A stretch of 64,000 bases of DNA from Camarhynchus parvulus (Eukaryota; Chordata; Aves; Passeriformes; Thraupidae): assembly GCF_901933205.1 (NCBI RefSeq), contig NC_044601.1, positions 28,458,944 to 28,522,943 on the forward strand. Reading direction: 5' to 3'. The notes beneath the pieces were generated by a model. That model saw only the letters and a list, made by a program, of their open reading frames with translations. It was not told where the DNA came from and did not search any database. This document shows, one piece after another, positions 62,593 to 64,000 of the stretch (the first letter of the stretch is position 1; each line of letters begins with the position of its first letter). The translations under genes and the position numbers were made by a program.

Positions 62593-64000
62593 AATTAGCC
62601 AAGGATTGTCATTTGGGCTTTGGATCTGGAGGGGAAGACAACTTGACTCTTTCCTGGGTGCAATATCCCAGTTAAGACTTCTTGAGACTGCAGGCAAAAG
62701 CAGGCACCCCAGAGCACAGCCACTCGCCAGGCTCCATCCCTGCTCTCTGGGCATGCTGAGCAGCTGGAAACAGTGTTTAGACTACCTGATGTCTTAAACT
62801 GCTGTGAGCTAGCTGCATGATCCTACCTTCTCCTTGTCCTCTAGACTTTCTGAAAGTACCTCCACAAGTCCTGCTCCCACAGTCTTTGACTTCCCACAAA
62901 AAGGAGGATATCTTACACCACATCCCAATAAACTCCTAATGCCCATCAGTTACCTGGGGGCCTGCTAAAGGCCCTCCTTTATACCTACACCTCACAGCAG
63001 GCAAGAAATATTCTCCGCTGAATTTGGAGGGCATATCACAGCTTAATGCCTTGATAATTCCAAGTGTTGAACCAACAGCCTAAGGAGAGTGTTAGACGTG
63101 TATTCACATGGACAATTTACTGTCCAAAGCAAGAAGTTTTCATGGTGTATTTATGAAGGAAATGTATCCCATGTCATGTAGTATTTAATAAGTACACTTA
63201 TTGTCCCCCAGAAATTCTACAAGTAAACAACACTTTGGGGGTCCATTTTAAAATTCAATTTTTTTAATATAGATTATATAGAAATATAGATTACTTCTAG
63301 ATGTAGAAATAATATTAATTAATATAGACTGATTATAAATATAGAATTATAGATTATAAATGTAGAAAATAACTGTCGTCTGTGATGATACTAGAAAGTT
63401 TTTTTCTAAGTTAAGAGTATTTTGAAAGTCATCTGATTACTGGAAAGACAATATCTGATGAAATAGGGCAGAAGAAAGGCAGATGAATTGGGATATAATG
63501 CTAAGATTTTGACTGTTTCCCATTTGTATGGGAAGTTGTCCTTAGTTCAAAATCTCAAGAAGTCATTTATCAAAGGTTCCTGTTAAAATGGGCCAGGTAG
63601 AAAAGAAGTGTAACCTGCTCCTTATGTATTATAACTTGCAAGAAAGCTCTGTGGCTGTTTAAAGAGCTGTTACGAGAATCCTACATCACAATGTCATCCT
63701 ATGCAGAACTCAGAGATTGTAAGCTGTGTTGTGGGGATGAGGTCAAAAGAGACAAGAACTTCCTACCAGTGTTTTTACCTTCCTCTTAAAGCAGTTTGTA
63801 GAATCACAAAGATTTTAATGGAAGATGAGCATATTTGTATAAACTGCATTTGTTTACTAAAATCCAGAAAACTTCACAAAGGTAGAAATGAAATTTAAAA
63901 AAATTTTTTTTTTGTCCACTGAACCGAGTTTTGCCCTCTCTAGCATGGACATTGTCTTCGGGGATGTGTAGGTTGACATCTGTTTTAAAACTGTAGGAAA
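62593..64000. other. Gene-free right edge
   Basis: No recognised gene or large repeat. It includes an AT-rich segment (63259-63370) with several ATATAGATTA-like words. Confidence 0.5.
63259..63370. repeat. AT-rich stretch with ATAGATTA-like words
   Basis: About 110 bases, almost all A/T, with ATATAGATTATA, AAATATAGATTA and ATAGATTATAAATGTAGA variants. A degenerate AT-rich simple repeat. Confidence 0.7.

Overview
The window looks like ordinary nuclear DNA from a sauropsid, most probably a bird. It is AT-rich, almost free of genes, and its interspersed repeats are nearly all 5'-truncated, diverged CR1 LINE fragments. I recognise at least eight, several ending in the CR1-type ATTCTATGATTCT-like tail. 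I see no Alu, L1 or other mammal-type repeats. Species-level assignment is not possible by eye.

The only coding sequence I can support is the terminal coding exon of complexin-1 (CPLX1) on the + strand at 18139-18336. It has a clean splice acceptor and encodes the last 65 residues of this presynaptic SNARE-binding protein. Everything to its left (1-18138) is therefore inferred to be the last CPLX1 intron; I did not find the earlier exons. To its right lie a probable 3'UTR with candidate poly(A) signals at about 18576, 20021 and 20558, then about 43 kb in which I can support no gene.

Layout: 1-10281 intron, mostly unique AT-rich sequence. 10282-12018 a CR1 copy split by a roughly 706-bp insertion, probably a solo LTR, flanked by a 5-6 bp target-site duplication; the insertion holds an (ATGG)20 microsatellite. 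12019-18138 rest of the intron, with a near-perfect 22-bp-arm hairpin at 15444-15493 and a CR1 tail at 17118. 18139-20600 terminal exon and probable 3'UTR. 20600-49360 gene-free sequence with CR1 fragments at 25.4, 40.9, 44.4 and 47.6 kb. 49361-50410 a 1.05-kb compound polypurine satellite of GAAA, GGGAA and AGGAA repeats, with an internal minisatellite carrying nine TTCCGGGAA words. 50411-52940 gene-free sequence with a CR1 tail. 52940-53600 a local GC-rich patch with a 66-bp tandem duplication. 53605-53882 a TG microsatellite. 53883-64000 gene-free sequence with one more CR1 tail at 62.3 kb.

I did not find a previously undescribed biological system. The items most worth a second look are the compound purine satellite with its STAT-like and G-quadruplex-prone blocks, the LTR nested in CR1, the 22-bp hairpin, the GC-rich patch, and the large gene-free flank downstream of CPLX1.
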